Origin: Bacilli bacterium
Lineage (GTDB): Bacteria > Bacillota_I > Bacilli_A > RF39 > UBA660
DNA: 64,000 nt
Assembly (NCBI GenBank): GCA_017404385.1
Contig: JAFRCK010000023.1
Coordinates: 62,001 to 126,000 of the forward strand
Direction of reading: 5' to 3'
Positions 52,643 to 61,349 of this stretch are shown here, piece by piece. Both the position numbers and the translations under genes were made by a program. How positions within the stretch are numbered: the first letter of the stretch is position 1; every line of letters begins with the position of its first letter. The notes beneath the pieces were generated by a model that saw nothing but the letters and a program-made list of their open reading frames with translations, was not told where the DNA came from and searched no databases.

Positions 52643-53320
52643 ATGACAAAAAAGAAAAAAAGGAAAAAATTAAAGGTTAAAAGTGTTATTATCATTATAT
52701 TGTTGCTTTGCGTACTTGCAGGAATATTTTATTTATTAACTTTAATTAATGTTAGAACGTTTTATATAAAAAATAATAAATATTTATCAGATGATCAGGT
52801 ATTAAATGAATTAAAATTAGATAACAATTCTTCATTTTTATTAACAAGCAATATTTTTAAAAAGAATGAAGTTAAAAATAGTAGTTTAATAAAATCTGTT
52901 GATATTAAAAGAAATTTAAATTTAGAAGTTACAATTGACGTTGTTGAATATCAAATGCTTTATTATGATGCTTTAAATAAAAAAGTAGTACTTGAAAATG
53001 GTAAAATGGTTGATTATACAAATGATGATTTACCAGTTCTAATTAATAAAATAGAAGATAAAAAAGTGCTTGAAACATTTAATAAAAAAATGAGTAAGAT
53101 CGATTTAAACGTTCTTAATATGATTAATGAGATAACGTATTCACCAAATGGAATTGATAAAGAAAGATTTTTGTTCTCTATGAATGATGGAAATTATGTT
53201 TATTTGACTTGTACAAAATTAACAAAAATAAATGATTATAAAAAAATAATAAATTCAGTTGAGAATAAGAATGGAATACTATATTTAGATTATGGTAATT
53301 ATTTCGTACCGAAAGAATAA
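52643..53320 (+). CDS. divIB: Cell division protein DivIB/FtsQ
   Basis: 225 residues. A very basic cytoplasmic tail, one membrane segment (about 14-36), then a POTRA domain (about 38-105; VRTFYIKNNKYLSDDQVLNE) and the beta domain. It stabilises the septal PBP/SEDS complex. Low sequence conservation is usual for the family; placement between murB and ftsA makes the call firm. AAGAGG precedes the ATG. Confidence 0.9.
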   Translation: MTKKKKRKKLKVKSVIIIILLLCVLAGIFYLLTLINVRTFYIKNNKYLSDDQVLNELKLDNNSSFLLTSNIFKKNEVKNSSLIKSVDIKRNLNLEVTIDVVEYQMLYYDALNKKVVLENGKMVDYTNDDLPVLINKIEDKKVLETFNKKMSKIDLNVLNMINEITYSPNGIDKERFLFSMNDGNYVYLTCTKLTKINDYKKIINSVENKNGILYLDYGNYFVPKE

Positions 53321-53345
53321 GAAAACAAAAAATGTTTTCTTTTTT
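53320..53345 (+). terminator. Intrinsic terminator after divIB
   Basis: AGAAAACA (53320-53327) pairs with TGTTTTCT (53333-53340), then T residues. Confidence 0.83.
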
Positions 53346-53411
53346 ATAAAAATATATTCAATTTTATAGTTTTTATGATATAATAAATTATACAATATAG
53401 GAGGAGTACAT

Positions 53412-54662
53412 ATGAGGAAAATATATTCATCAGTTGATATAGGTTCTAGTTTTATTAAAATTGTTGTTTTAGAAGATTTAGATGATAAATTAAATGTACT
53501 AGCTTCTATTTGTCATCCATCTGATGGTGTTAAAAATGGACTCGTTGTTGATGATGTTAAATTAGTTAATTCACTTAAAGTAGCATTTGCTCAAGTTAAT
53601 AAATCATTAGGAATTACTATAGATAAAGTAATAGCAAGTGTACCTATTAATAATGCAAAATATACATTAAATTCAGGTTATACAACAATAACATCGGTTG
53701 ATAAAGTAATATCATCTCAAGACATATTAAACGCTCTTCAATCATCTGTTTATAATAAAATAGATGAAAATATGGAATTAGTAACTACTATGCCAATTAA
53801 GTATATTATAGATGATAAGGCTGAAGTAAAAAATCCACGAGGTATAGTTGCTGATAAACTTAGTGTTTATTCCATGACAGTAACTGCTCCAAAAAAGAAC
53901 ATGTATAAATATATTGGATGCTTAAGTGAAGCTGGAGTTGAAGTAGTAGATATACTTTTTAATTCAATTGGAGACTATTACGCTTTTAAAGAAAAAGAAT
54001 TTGATAATAGTGTTGTAGCAGTTGTTAATATAGGTAATGATAAAACAGAATTAACTACATTTAATAATGGAATTATAACTAATTCTACATTAATACAAGA
54101 TGGTTCTTCTTTAATTGAGGATGATATATCATATGTTTATAATATTAGTAAAGATAAAGCAAAAAAAATTAAAGAAATGTTCTTAGTACTAGATAAATCA
54201 TACGCTAGTAATACAGAATTATATGAAACGAAGGATAATTCTAATATGAAAATTAAAATTAATCAGTATGAAGTTAGTGAAATAGCTGAGAATAAATTAA
54301 AAGAAATATTAGAAAAATCTAAAAAAGAGTTAAATTACTTAACAAAAAAAGAAATTCGTTATATAATTATTACAGGAGGAATATGTAATATCCCAGGTGC
54401 TGAATCAGTATGCTTTGATGTATTTACTGAACAAACTAAAATTAAACCTATTAATGTTATAGGTATTAGAAATATGTCTTATTCATCAGCTTATGGCATG
54501 GTTAAGTATTTTATTAATAAACTTAATCTAAGAGGAAGAGAATATACGATGCTTTCTGATGATAAACAATATAGATTGATTGAAAATAGAAAGAATGAAG
54601 ATACAAGTAGTTTTAAAATAGGTAAATTATTTGGACGATTTTTTGATAATAAGGAGGAATAA
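53412..54662 (+). CDS. ftsA: Cell division protein FtsA
   Basis: 416-residue actin-like protein that tethers FtsZ to the membrane. The opening [19 protein letters not shown] is the phosphate-1 loop; the 1C domain follows. [18 protein letters not shown] is phosphate-2, and [12 protein letters not shown] the adenosine loop. The tail [10 protein letters not shown] is the amphipathic membrane helix. Extended -10 TGA-TATAAT at 53376-53384. AGGAGGAG precedes the ATG. ftsZ follows after 2 nt. Confidence 0.95.
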   Translation: MRKIYSSVDIGSSFIKIVVLEDLDDKLNVLASICHPSDGVKNGLVVDDVKLVNSLKVAFAQVNKSLGITIDKVIASVPINNAKYTLNSGYTTITSVDKVISSQDILNALQSSVYNKIDENMELVTTMPIKYIIDDKAEVKNPRGIVADKLSVYSMTVTAPKKNMYKYIGCLSEAGVEVVDILFNSIGDYYAFKEKEFDNSVVAVVNIGNDKTELTTFNNGIITNSTLIQDGSSLIEDDISYVYNISKDKAKKIKEMFLVLDKSYASNTELYETKDNSNMKIKINQYEVSEIAENKLKEILEKSKKELNYLTKKEIRYIIITGGICNIPGAESVCFDVFTEQTKIKPINVIGIRNMSYSSAYGMVKYFINKLNLRGREYTMLSDDKQYRLIENRKNEDTSSFKIGKLFGRFFDNKEE

Positions 54663-54664
54663 TT

Positions 54665-55726
54665 ATGGCATTAGAAATTGATCAATTAGCAAAAATTAAA
54701 GTAATAGGTGTTGGTGGCGGTGGAAATAACGCAGTAAACAGAATGATTGAATCAGGCGTTAAAGGCGTTGAATTCATAGTTGCTAATACTGATAGACAAG
54801 TTCTAAATAGTTCAAAAGCCGATGTTAAAATTCAATTAGGACAAACTGGTTTAGGAGCAGGGGCTGACCCAGAAGTAGGTAGAAGAGCTGCAGAAGATTC
54901 TAAAGAAGAAATAACTAATGTTTTAAAAGGATCTGATATGGTATTTGTCACTTGTGGTATGGGTGGAGGGACTGGTACAGGTGCTGCACCAGTAATCGCA
55001 GAAATAGCTCAGGAATTAGGTGCTCTTACCGTAGGTATTGTAACAAAACCATTTTCATGGGAAGGTAAACCAAGAAGTAGACATGCTGAAGAAGGATTAG
55101 AAAGATTAAAAGAACATGTTGATACATTAATAATTATTCCAAATGATAGATTAAGAGAGATTATAGATAAAACTACACCAATGACTGAAGCATTTAAAGA
55201 AGTTGACAATGTTTTAAGATTAGGTGTTCAATCAATATCAGATTTAATCGCTGTAACTGGATTAGTAAACCTAGATTTTGCCGATGTAAAAACAGTTATG
55301 TCTAATAAAGGTGCTGCATTAATTGGTATAGGTGTTGCTACTGGTGAAAATAGAGCTATTGAAGCTGCTAAGCAATCAGTAAGTAGTCCATTACTTGAAA
55401 CTGATATTAGAGGTGCTACAGATGCTATTATTAATATAACTGGTGGTACTAACTTAAGTTTATTTGAAGTAGAAGATGCAGTTGAAGTTATCAGAGAATC
55501 AGCAGGTACTGATATTAATACAATATTTGGAGCTGTTATAAATGAATCACTTGGAGATGACATAATAGTAACAGTTATAGCTACTGGATTTGATGAGAAT
55601 AAAGAAATGCTTGAAAATACTATGATTGAACAGGTTATTGATATGAAACCTGAAACACCAAATGATACTTCAGATGACGATTTATATGATATTCCAGATT
55701 TCTTAAAAAATAGAATAAATTTATAG
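54665..55726 (+). CDS. ftsZ: Cell division protein FtsZ
   Basis: 353-residue tubulin homologue that forms the division ring. [13 protein letters not shown], the GTP-binding [10 protein letters not shown], and the T7 loop near [11 protein letters not shown] are intact. The C-terminal linker is short and acidic, and the FtsA-binding tail reads [15 protein letters not shown] precedes the start. Ends with a terminator. Confidence 0.99.
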   Translation: MALEIDQLAKIKVIGVGGGGNNAVNRMIESGVKGVEFIVANTDRQVLNSSKADVKIQLGQTGLGAGADPEVGRRAAEDSKEEITNVLKGSDMVFVTCGMGGGTGTGAAPVIAEIAQELGALTVGIVTKPFSWEGKPRSRHAEEGLERLKEHVDTLIIIPNDRLREIIDKTTPMTEAFKEVDNVLRLGVQSISDLIAVTGLVNLDFADVKTVMSNKGAALIGIGVATGENRAIEAAKQSVSSPLLETDIRGATDAIINITGGTNLSLFEVEDAVEVIRESAGTDINTIFGAVINESLGDDIIVTVIATGFDENKEMLENTMIEQVIDMKPETPNDTSDDDLYDIPDFLKNRINL

Positions 55727-55753
55727 AAAAAGTCTTTACTTTTTCTTTTTTTT
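55725..55753 (+). terminator. Intrinsic terminator after ftsZ
   Basis: AGAAAAAGT (55725-55733) pairs with ACTTTTTCT (55738-55746), loop CTTT, then T residues. Confidence 0.85.
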
Positions 55754-55762
55754 GAGTATAAT

Positions 55763-55893
55763 TATATTTGTTTGAAAAGGAAAGAAGATTTTGTATCTCA
55801 CCTGATTACATATAGTAATAGGTAAAAAGCCACTATTTTACAATACAAATATGGGTTTTTAGGTGAATACAAATATCTTGTATTCACTTTTTT
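55763..55893 (+). promoter_or_regulatory. L20-type autoregulatory leader of infC-rpmI-rplT
   Basis: TATAAT at 55757-55762 gives an approximately 130-nt leader. It ends in a strong terminator, GTGAATACAA (55863-55872) with TTGTATTCAC (55878-55887), and six T residues just before the infC ribosome-binding site. Position and layout match the Firmicute L20 leader, in which L20 binding favours termination. Confidence 0.75.
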
Positions 55894-55909
55894 AATGGAG
55901 GTGCTGAAA

Positions 55910-56443
55910 ATAGCTAAAGAAAAAGAAATGCTTATTAATGAGCAAATAAGAGCAAAAGATGTTCTTGTTATTGGGCCAAATGGCGAACAATTAGGTGTAA
56001 AAAGTATTGAAGATGCTTTAACTTTATCAAGTGCAGCTGGATTTGACTTAGTTCAAATGGGTGGTAAACCTGAACAACCTGTATGCAAATTGATGGATTA
56101 TAACAAATATAAATATGAAAGAAATAAGAAGGCTAAAGAAGCATCAAAAAAACAAAGAAGCAATAATGCTGAATTAAAAGAATTTAGACTTTCAGTTAAT
56201 ATTGATGTACATGATTTTAATACTAAAGCTAATCAAGTAATAAAATATCTTGAAAAAGGTCATAAAATTAAAGTTACAGTTAGATTTAGAGGTAGAGAAA
56301 TGGCACACACTGAATTAGGTGAAGAAGTTCTAAATAGATTTTATGAAACAATTAAAGAATATGGTGAAATCGAAAAGAAACCTACAATGGAAGCTAGAAG
56401 TATGTTTATGATGGTTTCACCTATAAAGAAGGAAGGAAAGTAA
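55910..56443 (+). CDS. infC: Translation initiation factor IF-3 (AUA start codon)
   Basis: IF-3 keeps subunits apart and checks the start codon. 177 residues: LINEQIRAKDVLVIGPNGEQLG, PVCKLMDYNKYKYE, a Lys-rich linker, and the C-terminal domain with RFRGREMAHTELG. The ribosome-binding site GGAGGTG (55897-55903) fits a start at ATA 55910-55912. An ATG at 55895 overlaps that site and cannot be used. Rare AUU/AUA-type starts on infC are known and let IF-3 limit its own synthesis. First gene of the infC-rpmI-rplT operon. Confidence 0.92.
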   Translation: MAKEKEMLINEQIRAKDVLVIGPNGEQLGVKSIEDALTLSSAAGFDLVQMGGKPEQPVCKLMDYNKYKYERNKKAKEASKKQRSNNAELKEFRLSVNIDVHDFNTKANQVIKYLEKGHKIKVTVRFRGREMAHTELGEEVLNRFYETIKEYGEIEKKPTMEARSMFMMVSPIKKEGK

Positions 56444-56444
56444 T

Positions 56445-56651
56445 ATGGCAAAGAATAAAATAAAAACACATAAAGCATCTGCTAAAAAGTTTTTTAAGAG
56501 AAATAGTGGTTCTGTTAAATATAAAAGACCAGGTGCTAACCATAATACTGTAGGTTACAGTACAAAAAGAATGAGAAAATTAAGAAAGGCTCATGGATTA
56601 TCAAATGCTGATACAAGTAGATTAAAGAGAATCCTTGACACTTTAAGATAG
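56445..56651 (+). CDS. rpmI: Ribosomal protein L35
   Basis: 68-residue basic 50S protein. KIKTHKASAKKFFKRNSGSVKYK and GANHNTVGYSTKRMRKLRKAH are family features. AAGGAAGG within the end of infC precedes it. Confidence 0.97.
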   Translation: MAKNKIKTHKASAKKFFKRNSGSVKYKRPGANHNTVGYSTKRMRKLRKAHGLSNADTSRLKRILDTLR

Positions 56652-56661
56652 GAGGTAAATC

Positions 56662-57228
56662 ATGGCAAGAGTTAAAACTGCAGCAGTTACTAAACAAAGA
56701 CATAAAAAGATTTTAAAAAGAGCTAAAGGATACTTTGGAAGTAAACATAGATTATATAAAACTGCAAAAGAACAATTAATGCATTCAGGACAATATGCAT
56801 TTAGAGATAGAAGACAAAAGAAAAGAGATTTCAGAAAATTATGGATTACAAGAATTAATGCTGAATGTAGAGTAAATGATATTAGTTATTCTAAATTTAT
56901 TAATGGTTTAAATAAAGCTGGTGTTATTATCAATAGAAAAATGTTAAGTGAAATGGCTATTAATGATAAGAAAGAATTTGCTAACTTAGTTAAATTAGCA
57001 AAAGATGCTTTAGATGGTAAACTACCAAAAGCTGAAAAAACTGAAGTCAAGAAAGAAACTAAGACAGTTGAAAAGAAAGAAACTGTTAAAAAGGAAACTA
57101 CTAAGAAAGAAGTTAAAGAAGATTTAAGCTCAAAAACCGTGGCTGAATTAAAAGAAATGGCTAAGAAAAAGAAAATTGAAGGTTATACTTCAATGAAAAA
57201 AGCTGAATTATTAGAAGCTTTAAAATAA
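56662..57228 (+). CDS. rplT: Ribosomal protein L20 with a Lys/Glu-rich tail and SAP/Rho-N-like domain
   Basis: Residues 1-118 are a normal L20 ([20 protein letters not shown], then [17 protein letters not shown] and [13 protein letters not shown]). L20 usually ends there. Here 70 more residues follow: a Lys/Glu/Thr linker (57016-57120) and the helical module [20 protein letters not shown] to the end (57121-57225), nearly the same as the tail of S2. L20 folds into 23S rRNA early and represses its operon, so the tail could affect assembly or control. Ribosome-binding site TAGGAGG. Confidence 0.95.
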   Translation: MARVKTAAVTKQRHKKILKRAKGYFGSKHRLYKTAKEQLMHSGQYAFRDRRQKKRDFRKLWITRINAECRVNDISYSKFINGLNKAGVIINRKMLSEMAINDKKEFANLVKLAKDALDGKLPKAEKTEVKKETKTVEKKETVKKETTKKEVKEDLSSKTVAELKEMAKKKKIEGYTSMKKAELLEALK

Positions 57229-57255
57229 CTTATAGGAAACTATAAGTTTTTTTAT
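57227..57255 (+). terminator. Intrinsic terminator after rplT
   Basis: AACTTATAG (57227-57235) pairs with CTATAAGTT (57240-57248) across a GAAA tetraloop, then T residues. Confidence 0.88.
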
Positions 57256-57314
57256 ATTTTTAGGGGATTTTCTTGTTTAGACGGAGAATATAATATATGA
57301 AAGGAGGTTATAAT

Positions 57315-58109
57315 TTGAACGAAATAGCATTATTAAAAGAGAAATTTGATGATATATCAAAAAAAGGATGGATTGAAGCAGTATGTGGAGGAACTGGTGC
57401 GATAGGGTTAACATTTGAAAATGAATTAAATAAAAATTTTGATTCAACTTATTTTCCGGATTTTTATGGTATAGAAATCAAATGTACATCAAGATTTAGT
57501 AGATTTCCATATTCTTTATTTAGCGTTGCATTTGATGGCCCTACATTTCCAGAAATTAATAGGATTGTAGAATTATATGGATATAAAGATTATAAATACC
57601 ATGATAAAAAAGTATTAAAGGTTGACTTGTCAACAAAAGAATTAAATAAATGTGGTAAATATTTTTTTAGTTTTATTCTTGAAGATGATAAACTTTTCAT
57701 GGGTGTATTTAATAATTGTGGTGAATTAATAGAAAAAAAGTCTTTTGTTTATGTTGACACACTGTTAAATCATTTATCTACAAAACTAAGTAATTTAGTT
57801 ATAATACATGCTAGCAAAAAGAAAAATAATGATAAATATTTTTTCCGTTATTATAAGCTTGAATCATTTAAATTAAGAGACAAAGTATTATTTATTGATT
57901 TGCTTAAAAATGGTATAATATTTGCCACTTTAGAATCAAGAGTAGGAAAAAGTGGAACTAATGCAGGTAAGTATAAGAATAAGAATTTAGTATTTAAAAT
58001 AAAAAAGGAAGATTTAAATGAATTATTTGATAAAGAAACTGAGATAAATAAAGATTATAATATAGATAGAGTATCAAAAAAGACAATACCTTTTTATATT
58101 ATGCCATAA
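57315..58109 (+). CDS. MvaI/BcnI-like restriction endonuclease (orphan)
   Basis: 264 residues. KKGWIEAVCGGTGAIGLTFEN matches the opening of the MvaI/BcnI family (GWIxxxRxGxTGIGYTLE). The PD-(D/E)XK site is PDFYGIEIK (D49, E54, K56), with E35 upstream. INRIVELYGYKD and further strands also fit. MvaI and BcnI cleave short CC(N)GG-type sites as monomers. TTG 57315 is the start, 7 nt after AAGGAGG; the in-frame ATG 57297 lies before that site. No methyltransferase gene lies next to it. Specificity unknown. Confidence 0.85.
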   Translation: MNEIALLKEKFDDISKKGWIEAVCGGTGAIGLTFENELNKNFDSTYFPDFYGIEIKCTSRFSRFPYSLFSVAFDGPTFPEINRIVELYGYKDYKYHDKKVLKVDLSTKELNKCGKYFFSFILEDDKLFMGVFNNCGELIEKKSFVYVDTLLNHLSTKLSNLVIIHASKKKNNDKYFFRYYKLESFKLRDKVLFIDLLKNGIIFATLESRVGKSGTNAGKYKNKNLVFKIKKEDLNELFDKETEINKDYNIDRVSKKTIPFYIMP

Positions 58110-58130
58110 AAAATTGATTAATTAATAAAC

Positions 58131-58173
58131 AGGTTTGAGTAGGCCGGAGCTCAACCTAACTGAGTTTTTTTTT
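58131..58173 (+). terminator. Terminator with an alternative upstream hairpin
   Basis: AGCTCA (58148-58153) pairs with TGAGTT (58161-58166), followed by T residues. The same CTCA can instead pair with 58131-58139 in a longer hairpin (AGGTT-GAG with CTC-AACCT). Confidence 0.6.
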
Positions 58174-58193
58174 ATAAAAAAGTACAAAATATA

Positions 58194-58222
58194 TTGAAAA
58201 ATATTTATTGTTATGATATTAT
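58194..58222 (+). promoter_or_regulatory. Promoter of the CAT/Leu tRNA pair
   Basis: TTGAAA (58194-58199), a 17-nt spacer and TATTAT (58217-58222) with TGA before it; the first tRNA starts 10 nt later. Confidence 0.75.
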
Positions 58223-58231
58223 TACATACGT

Positions 58232-58308
58232 GGACCCTTAGCTCAGTTGGTTAGAGCATCCGGCTCATAACCGGGCGGTCATAGGTTCGAGTCCTATAGG
58301 GTCCACCA
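58232..58308 (+). tRNA. tRNA with anticodon CAT (Met elongator or lysidine Ile2)
   Basis: Acceptor GGACCCT pairs with AGGGTCC; G1-C72 pairing excludes the initiator tRNA. Loop CTCATAA gives CAT. C4-G69 and C5-G68 in the acceptor are features of tRNA-Ile2 substrates of TilS, so Ile2 is somewhat favoured. CCA encoded. Confidence 0.92.
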
Positions 58309-58324
58309 CTTTTTTTATATTTAT

Positions 58325-58409
58325 GCAGGTGTGGCGAAATTGGCAGACGCGCTAGACTTAGGATCTAGTTCCTTACGGAGTGGGGGTTCAAGTCCCTTCA
58401 CCTGCACCA
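58325..58409 (+). tRNA. tRNA-Leu (anticodon TAG)
   Basis: Acceptor GCAGGTG pairs with CACCTGC; anticodon stem CTAGA/TCTAG encloses CTTAGGA (TAG); a long variable arm as expected for Leu; CCA encoded. Confidence 0.95.
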
Positions 58410-58420
58410 CTATAAAGATA

Positions 58421-58443
58421 AGGCACATAGCGTGTCTTTTTTT
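58421..58443 (+). terminator. Terminator of the tRNA pair
   Basis: AGGCAC (58421-58426) pairs with GTGTCT (58432-58437), then T residues. Confidence 0.75.
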
Positions 58444-58444
58444 T

Positions 58445-58460
58445 GACCGCCCGTTATGAG
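58445..58460 (+). repeat. Inverted fragment of the CAT tRNA
   Basis: GACCGCCCGTTATGAG is the reverse complement of 58264-58280 (anticodon loop, 3' anticodon stem and variable loop of the CAT tRNA) except for one missing base. The rest of the gap to 58537 shows nothing further that I recognise. Confidence 0.7.
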
Positions 58461-58537
58461 ATCAAAATCTATACTATAAATTTTGGTATGTTTTTAATAT
58501 TTAATTCTTTTTAACATATACTAATAATGGTGATTAA

Positions 58538-58996
58538 ATGAAAATTGATTATAAAAAATTATTTTTTTATATAGTTATTACTATTTTAATTGGAGGTATT
58601 CCTAGTATATTTGTTATTACTAATAACGTATATGATAAATTGAATAAACCTCCTTTATCTCCTCCAGGGGTAATATTTCCTATTGTTTGGACAATTTTAT
58701 TTATATTAATGGGGATATCTATTTATAGAGCAAATTATAACAAAGATAATAGTTTTAATCCTAATATCATATATTTTACTCAGTTAATAGTAAATGCTTT
58801 ATGGACACCAATTTTCTTTGGTTTAAATGCATATTTATTTGCCTTTATTTGGATTATATTATTAATAATTTTAGTAATATATATGGTATATAAATTTTAC
58901 TATATTGATCACTTAAGTGCTTACTTAAATATTCCTTATATAATATGGTTGTTGTTTGCATCTTATTTAAATCTTTTTATTTACATATTAAATTAA
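58538..58996 (+). CDS. tspO: TspO/MBR family membrane protein
   Basis: 152 residues, five membrane helices. Landmarks are the LNKPPLSPPGVIFPIVWT loop with Pro-rich segment, QLIVNALWTPIFFGLNAY, and a C-terminal AYLNIPYIIWLLFASYLN. TspO proteins bind porphyrins and respond to stress; in bacteria the role varies. GGTGATTAA precedes the ATG. Confidence 0.92.
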   Translation: MKIDYKKLFFYIVITILIGGIPSIFVITNNVYDKLNKPPLSPPGVIFPIVWTILFILMGISIYRANYNKDNSFNPNIIYFTQLIVNALWTPIFFGLNAYLFAFIWIILLIILVIYMVYKFYYIDHLSAYLNIPYIIWLLFASYLNLFIYILN

Positions 58997-59020
58997 AAAA
59001 TACCTAATTTAGGTATTTTT
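58995..59020. terminator. Bidirectional terminator between tspO and the 59004 gene
   Basis: AAATACCTA-type arm (58995-59006) pairs with TAGGTATTTTT (59010-59020). The minus gene's stop codon lies in the stem. Confidence 0.82.
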
Positions 59021-59255
59021 TATAATTGTTAAATAAAGAAATAAGTTTTATATAGTTTTGTTCTGTTATATTATCTTTTATTTCTTTGAAAGTTAATATA
59101 TCTTCATTTATTATTTCTATATAATTTGATTTGATTTTACTAAAGAGATAATCAAATTCTTTTTCATTTAAGTAAATATCATTTTCTTCTAAAAAATCGT
59201 TTGCTTGATTTTTAGTTATATTATTAATATATATTTCTATTAGTTTTATATTCAT
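59004..59255 (-). CDS. Small hypothetical protein (83 aa), possibly DUF2624-like
   Basis: 83 residues, acidic, helical. The pattern of a helix around NNITKNQANDFLEEN, an inner segment YLFSKIKSNYIEI, and an end with ITEQNYIKLISLFNNY is loosely like the DUF2624/YqfT family of Bacilli, but I am not sure. GGTGATAAT upstream supports translation from 59255. Convergent with tspO and divergent from the PBP gene. Confidence 0.65.
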   Translation of the reverse strand: MNIKLIEIYINNITKNQANDFLEENDIYLNEKEFDYLFSKIKSNYIEIINEDILTFKEIKDNITEQNYIKLISLFNNYKKYLN

Positions 59256-59321
59256 ATTATCACCATTAAATTATATGTATTTTTATTATCTAATATTACC
59301 AAAATAATATTGGAGGATACT

Positions 59322-61349
59322 ATGAAAAAATATAAAAAAAACATTAGAAATAGCAATAATAGAATCGTTGTATTAATTATTTTAATAGTTATAGTATTTG
59401 GTATAATTATTTATGAATTATCATTACTACAATTATTTGATAAAAATAAATATCAAAAAATCTTATCTGATATTACTATTTCTACTATAGAAAGTACTTC
59501 TGTGCCAAGAGGTAGAATTTATGATAGAAATTATAATTTGTTAGTGGATAATGTTGGTGTTAAAACAATTTATTATAAAAGAAAGAAAGGTACTTCTAAT
59601 AATGATTTAATTAGCATTATTAAATTAATAAAAGATCATTTAGAATTAGATATCTCTTTATTAAGTGATAGAAATATAAAAGATTATTTTATCATTACAA
59701 ATAAAGATATAGTTGATAATAAAATTAGTAAAGAAGAATATGATAAATATAAAGAAAGAAAACTAACTGCGGATGACTTATTAAACCTAAAACTTGAGCG
59801 AATTACAAAAAATGAGATGGATAGTGTTGATAAAAAAGAGGCATGGCTTTATTATTTAATGACAAAAGGATACTATTATGATGAAAATATAATAAAAACA
59901 TATGCTTCAGAAGAAGAATATGCTTATGTAGCATCTAATATAGATAAATTAAATGGAATTAATGTCAAATTGGAATGGGAAAGAAAATACTTATACGGAG
60001 ATACTTTTAGAACCATTTTAGGTAATATATCTAATACTAGTTCTGGAATACCAAAAGAATTGAAAGAATACTATTTAAGTAAAGGATATTCACTAAATGA
60101 TAAAGTTGGTGTTAGTTATATTGAGTATCAATATGAAGATTTATTAAAGGGAGAAAAGAATTTATATAAATTAAATGATGATAATAGTTATAGTCTTATA
60201 AAAGAAGGTAAAAGAGGTAATGACATAGTCCTTACCATTGATATAAAAATGCAACAAGAAATAGAAAAAATACTTGATGAAGAAGTAATGAACGCAAAAT
60301 TAAATAATTTAAATACTAGTTTATATGATGGTTCTGATGTTATTGTAGTTGAACCATCTACTGGAGAAATACTTGCGTTTGCTTCTAAGTTTTTAATTGA
60401 AAAAAATGGGAATTTAAGTTTATATGATAATTCACCATCCTTATTAACTAATCCGGTAACACCTGGTAGTATGGTCAAGGGAGCATCCATTTCTACGGGA
60501 TTTAAAAATGGGGCTATTGATATTGGAACTACGTTCATGGATGAATGTGTCAAAATACAAAATACACCTGATAAATGTTCTTGGATCAGTGGGATAGGTA
60601 TAGTTAATGATGTAGAAGCACTTGCAATTTCATCTAATGTTTATCAATATAAAACTGCTATGAAAGTAGCTAATGCATCATATTGTTATAATTGTCCATT
60701 AACAATAGATGAATCTGCTTTTGATAAATATAGGAGTATGTTTAATGAATATGGATTAGGTGTTAAAACAAATATAGATTTACCAGTTGAATCTAATGGA
60801 GTAATAGGCACTAAAAAAGATTCAGGTTTATTACTTGATTTATCAATCGGACAATATGATTCTTATACTCCAATTCAGTTAGCTAGTTACATTAGTACTA
60901 TTGCTATGAGTGGAAATAGGTATCAATTACATTTTTTAAAAGAAATTAGAAATTCGTCTAAAACTGATGAGATAGGAGAATTAAAAGAAAAAATAGAACC
61001 AAAACTTGTTCATAAAGTAGATTTGGATAGTAAATTTATGGATAGAATACGAGAAGGATTTAATAGAGTTATGGATTCTACAGGTTATGATTATATGGGA
61101 GATGTTCCATATCCATCAGGTAAAACAGGATCAGCTGAAACGTTTAAAGATACAGATGAAGATGGTGATATTGATTCTGCTACTATGTCAAAGGGATTTG
61201 TAGGTTATGCACCCAAAGACAATCCTATGTTTTCAATGGTAATTTTGTCTCCAAACGTTAAAACAGGTCATGATAATGGCTATACAAGCCCTGTTAACTA
61301 TAAAATAAGTAAGAGAGTAGCTAATAAAGTATTTGAATTTTTACAATAA
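59322..61349 (+). CDS. Class B PBP, elongation type (PBP2A/PbpH-like)
   Basis: 675 residues. Membrane segment (about 14-35), long N-terminal dimerisation region with a large linker (about 80-230), transpeptidase with S383-M-V-K386, S437-S-N439 and K601-T-G-S604. There is no PASTA domain, as in the Bacillus side-wall PBPs PbpA/PbpH, so cell elongation is the inferred role. Four Cys at about 409-466 (DECVKI, DKCSW, SYCYNC) are unusual and may form disulfides. ATG 59322 follows GGAGG by 5 nt. Confidence 0.9.
   Translation: MKKYKKNIRNSNNRIVVLIILIVIVFGIIIYELSLLQLFDKNKYQKILSDITISTIESTSVPRGRIYDRNYNLLVDNVGVKTIYYKRKKGTSNNDLISIIKLIKDHLELDISLLSDRNIKDYFIITNKDIVDNKISKEEYDKYKERKLTADDLLNLKLERITKNEMDSVDKKEAWLYYLMTKGYYYDENIIKTYASEEEYAYVASNIDKLNGINVKLEWERKYLYGDTFRTILGNISNTSSGIPKELKEYYLSKGYSLNDKVGVSYIEYQYEDLLKGEKNLYKLNDDNSYSLIKEGKRGNDIVLTIDIKMQQEIEKILDEEVMNAKLNNLNTSLYDGSDVIVVEPSTGEILAFASKFLIEKNGNLSLYDNSPSLLTNPVTPGSMVKGASISTGFKNGAIDIGTTFMDECVKIQNTPDKCSWISGIGIVNDVEALAISSNVYQYKTAMKVANASYCYNCPLTIDESAFDKYRSMFNEYGLGVKTNIDLPVESNGVIGTKKDSGLLLDLSIGQYDSYTPIQLASYISTIAMSGNRYQLHFLKEIRNSSKTDEIGELKEKIEPKLVHKVDLDSKFMDRIREGFNRVMDSTGYDYMGDVPYPSGKTGSAETFKDTDEDGDIDSATMSKGFVGYAPKDNPMFSMVILSPNVKTGHDNGYTSPVNYKISKRVANKVFEFLQ

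Noticed and set aside
55895-55909. ATG start for infC
   Set aside because: The ATG overlaps the Shine-Dalgarno GGAGGTG and adds residues not found in IF-3.
58232-58308. Initiator tRNA-Met
   Set aside because: The acceptor begins with a G1-C72 pair; bacterial initiator tRNA has an unpaired C1-A72.
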